From positions 24,274,986-24,338,985 of the forward strand of contig OX463848.1 in assembly GCA_949825065.1 (NCBI GenBank): DNA of 64,000 nucleotides, written 5' to 3'. This document shows positions 62,635 to 64,000 of the stretch, piece by piece. Each line of letters begins with the position of its first letter. Position 1 is the first letter of the stretch. A model generated the notes under the pieces. That model made no database searches. It saw nothing but the letters and a program-made list of their open reading frames with translations, and was not told where the DNA came from. The DNA comes from Odontocerum albicorne. Taxonomy: Eukaryota; Arthropoda; Insecta; Trichoptera; Odontoceridae. The translations under genes and the position numbers were made by a program.

Positions 62635-62765
62635 GAGGTTGCTGGTTTGATTCCCGTTGGTACACAACTTTTTTTAAAAAGGATATCAGTCTTTTTATTC
62701 ACTTAGATTATCTTGAACTTTTTCTGGTTGGTTGGCAGAGATTGCCACCACGCCATATACCCATC
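62635..62765 (+). mobile_element. tRNA-derived SINE, truncated head
   Basis: GTTGCTGGTTTGATTCCCGT (B-box), then TTTTTTTAAAAAGGATATC, CTTTTTCTGGTTGGTTGGCA and GAGATTGCCACCACGCCAT. Confidence 0.7.
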
Positions 62766-63169
62766 AGGTTGTTCTGTATGCAATGAAAGTGTAATATACT
62801 AAAAACATTCACTAATCTGTTTTTAAAGCCAGCAGACACCGCAGGCTTTCAGTGTTAGCTCTCCAAGAATCAACATGCTCACTATCCGGAGAGCCTTCAA
62901 GGGGGTTGTGGGGGGTCATAAAACTCCTACGAGACCTCAGTCTTGGCTATGTTGTTATATGGCCAAACATAAAGTGTTTGGGTTTTCTGAGTTATTTGTG
63001 TTTCTCACTCCAATATTGCGGAGGATGTCTTCACTGGTAGTGTCATTGCAACCCTGCTCTAGGTATGCATACTACACAGTTGAGATTGGACTTTAGGCCG
63101 TTCTTGTACCTCTTTTTTGGGTTACCTTTGTCTCTTTTCCCTAACTTAAGTTCAGAGAAGCGTAACTAC
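62766..63169. other. No gene seen; possible LINE-A upstream part
   Basis: Overlapping 62- and 73-residue + frames at 62852-63096 show no motif. The block runs directly into the LINE-A copy and may be its upstream sequence. Confidence 0.3.
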
Positions 63170-63465
63170 TTTAAAATTTGAGATACTGGCATTCTGAGAT
63201 GGTTTGGGCATGTAGATCAAATTAATGAAAAAAGTCTAAGAAAACAAAACAAATATACAGCGCAAATTTAAGTAGAAGGCGTGGTAAAGGAGGACCAAGG
63301 AAAGTATTGTTGAATCAAGTGAATGGTATTTTGGAAATGTTTCAAGTCAGAAATTGTAGAAGTTGTATGGATGTGGAAGACGCGAAAGGTTATTTTACCA
63401 TGAGGATAGTTTAGCACTCTCCTTTCTGCTTACTCCAATAAGGAGATGGTTTGATGGTATCTACT
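63170..63465 (+). mobile_element. LINE-A 3'-end relic
   Basis: Frames read GILRWFGHVDQINEKSL, then GKGGPRKVLLNQVNGILE and KLYGCGRREr-like remnants. It ends TTGATGGTATC in place of the usual GTGATGGTATG. It lies in the presumed QPCT intron 3. Confidence 0.8.
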
Positions 63466-63980
63466 TTATGTTTTAATTCTTAATCTTGCATTCTGATAAT
63501 ATTGTAATAAAAGGCAATTTCCGAAGACCTAGAAAGTTATTATTGTACAGTGAGAACATTTTATTCCTGTTTATTTTTCACGTCTCCCAAACGTTCCTCT
63601 CCTGGACTTAGGTTGGTAATCATCTTTCAATTTTTAATGTAATTTTATCACTTGTGGTGACATTAAAAAAAAAAAACATTTTTTACTGTCTTCTCACACA
63701 GAAATATGGTTGAGTGCAATTTTTTAGATAGTTTCGATAGAAATATTACTTATTGTAGAGGGTGTCACGTCACAACTTCAAGAAAATTTCAATACACTTT
63801 CTTTGATTATGACCAGGAGACTCTAAAATTACCCTTGGTTAAAAAGTTGATATATTTATTTATTATCAGCGTAAAATGAAATGTTTCCAGTAGAATTATG
63901 TAATTTGTTCAAGAGAAATGGTAGAGTACCTACAATCTACCATAATATGGGAAATTTCCTTTCCTTTCACACAAACAAAA

Positions 63981-64000
63981 TCTATCTGATTTTTGCAGCT
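63981..64000 (+). promoter_or_regulatory. QPCT: Possible splice acceptor for QPCT exon 4
   Basis: A pyrimidine-rich stretch ends TTTTTGCAG at 63998. The two bases after it are CT, so a phase 0 exon would open with Leu. That fits the hydrophobic strand expected after exon 3, but two bases prove nothing. I found no LDL(L/I)G-type coding block between 58182 and 63980. Confidence 0.35.

Noticed and set aside
62852..63096. Overlapping 62- and 73-residue frames near 63 kb
   Set aside because: No domain; they run into a LINE-A copy and are more likely retroelement debris.

Overview
The window looks like nuclear DNA from an insect with a large, AT-rich, repeat-dense genome. The evidence is long introns with GT..AG splice sites, non-LTR retrotransposon tails of the RTE and related types, tRNA-derived SINEs, mariner, pogo and hAT DNA transposons, and satellite arrays. 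I see no bacterial-style gene organisation. I cannot resolve the insect order from sequence alone.

Only one host gene is convincing. It is a glutaminyl-peptide cyclotransferase (QPCT/isoQC type) on the + strand: exon 1 at 53846-53956, exon 2 at 55327-55657, exon 3 at 57934-58181, all with consensus splice sites and compatible phases. It encodes the first 230 residues, including two of the three zinc ligands and the catalytic Glu. The remaining third lies beyond the right edge. A splice acceptor at 63997-63998 may start the next exon, which would make intron 3 about 5.8 kb. Intron 2 carries a mariner element that has lost the DNA-binding half of its transposase.

The rest is a graveyard of mobile elements. 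(a) LINE-A: 3' ends of one non-LTR family, about eleven copies on both strands. (b) LINE-B: three relics of another reverse-transcriptase family. (c) LINE-C: six relics sharing a 3' UTR. (d) RTE: a larger relic at 19677-20873 nested inside a LINE-A copy and bordered on both sides by (TA)n, plus a 3' tail at 25.8 kb. (e) tRNA-derived SINEs, more than ten copies. (f) DNA transposons: mariner (56.3, 58.6 and 33.9 kb), two other Tc1/mariner-superfamily relics (12.5 and 50.5 kb), hAT (8.1 and 31.2 kb), pogo/Tigger (24.8 and 39.5 kb). (g) Foldback elements at 4.6, 21.7, 25.1 and 29.7 kb.

Three minisatellite arrays stand out: a 63-bp array (5761-7484), a 39-bp array (13023-13364) and a 26-bp array (18178-18836). 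Two show higher-order repeat structure. The third appears to have been seeded from a transposon terminus.

The most interesting signal is small and scattered. The octamer TACGAGTA/TACTCGTA occurs about 28 times in the window, roughly ten times more than composition predicts. Filled and empty repeat units show that it arises by adding 6 bp at a TA: TA becomes TA-CGAG-TA or TA-CTCG-TA. CGAG is the terminal tetranucleotide of the mariner in intron 2 of QPCT. This is what a large population of mariner excision footprints would look like.
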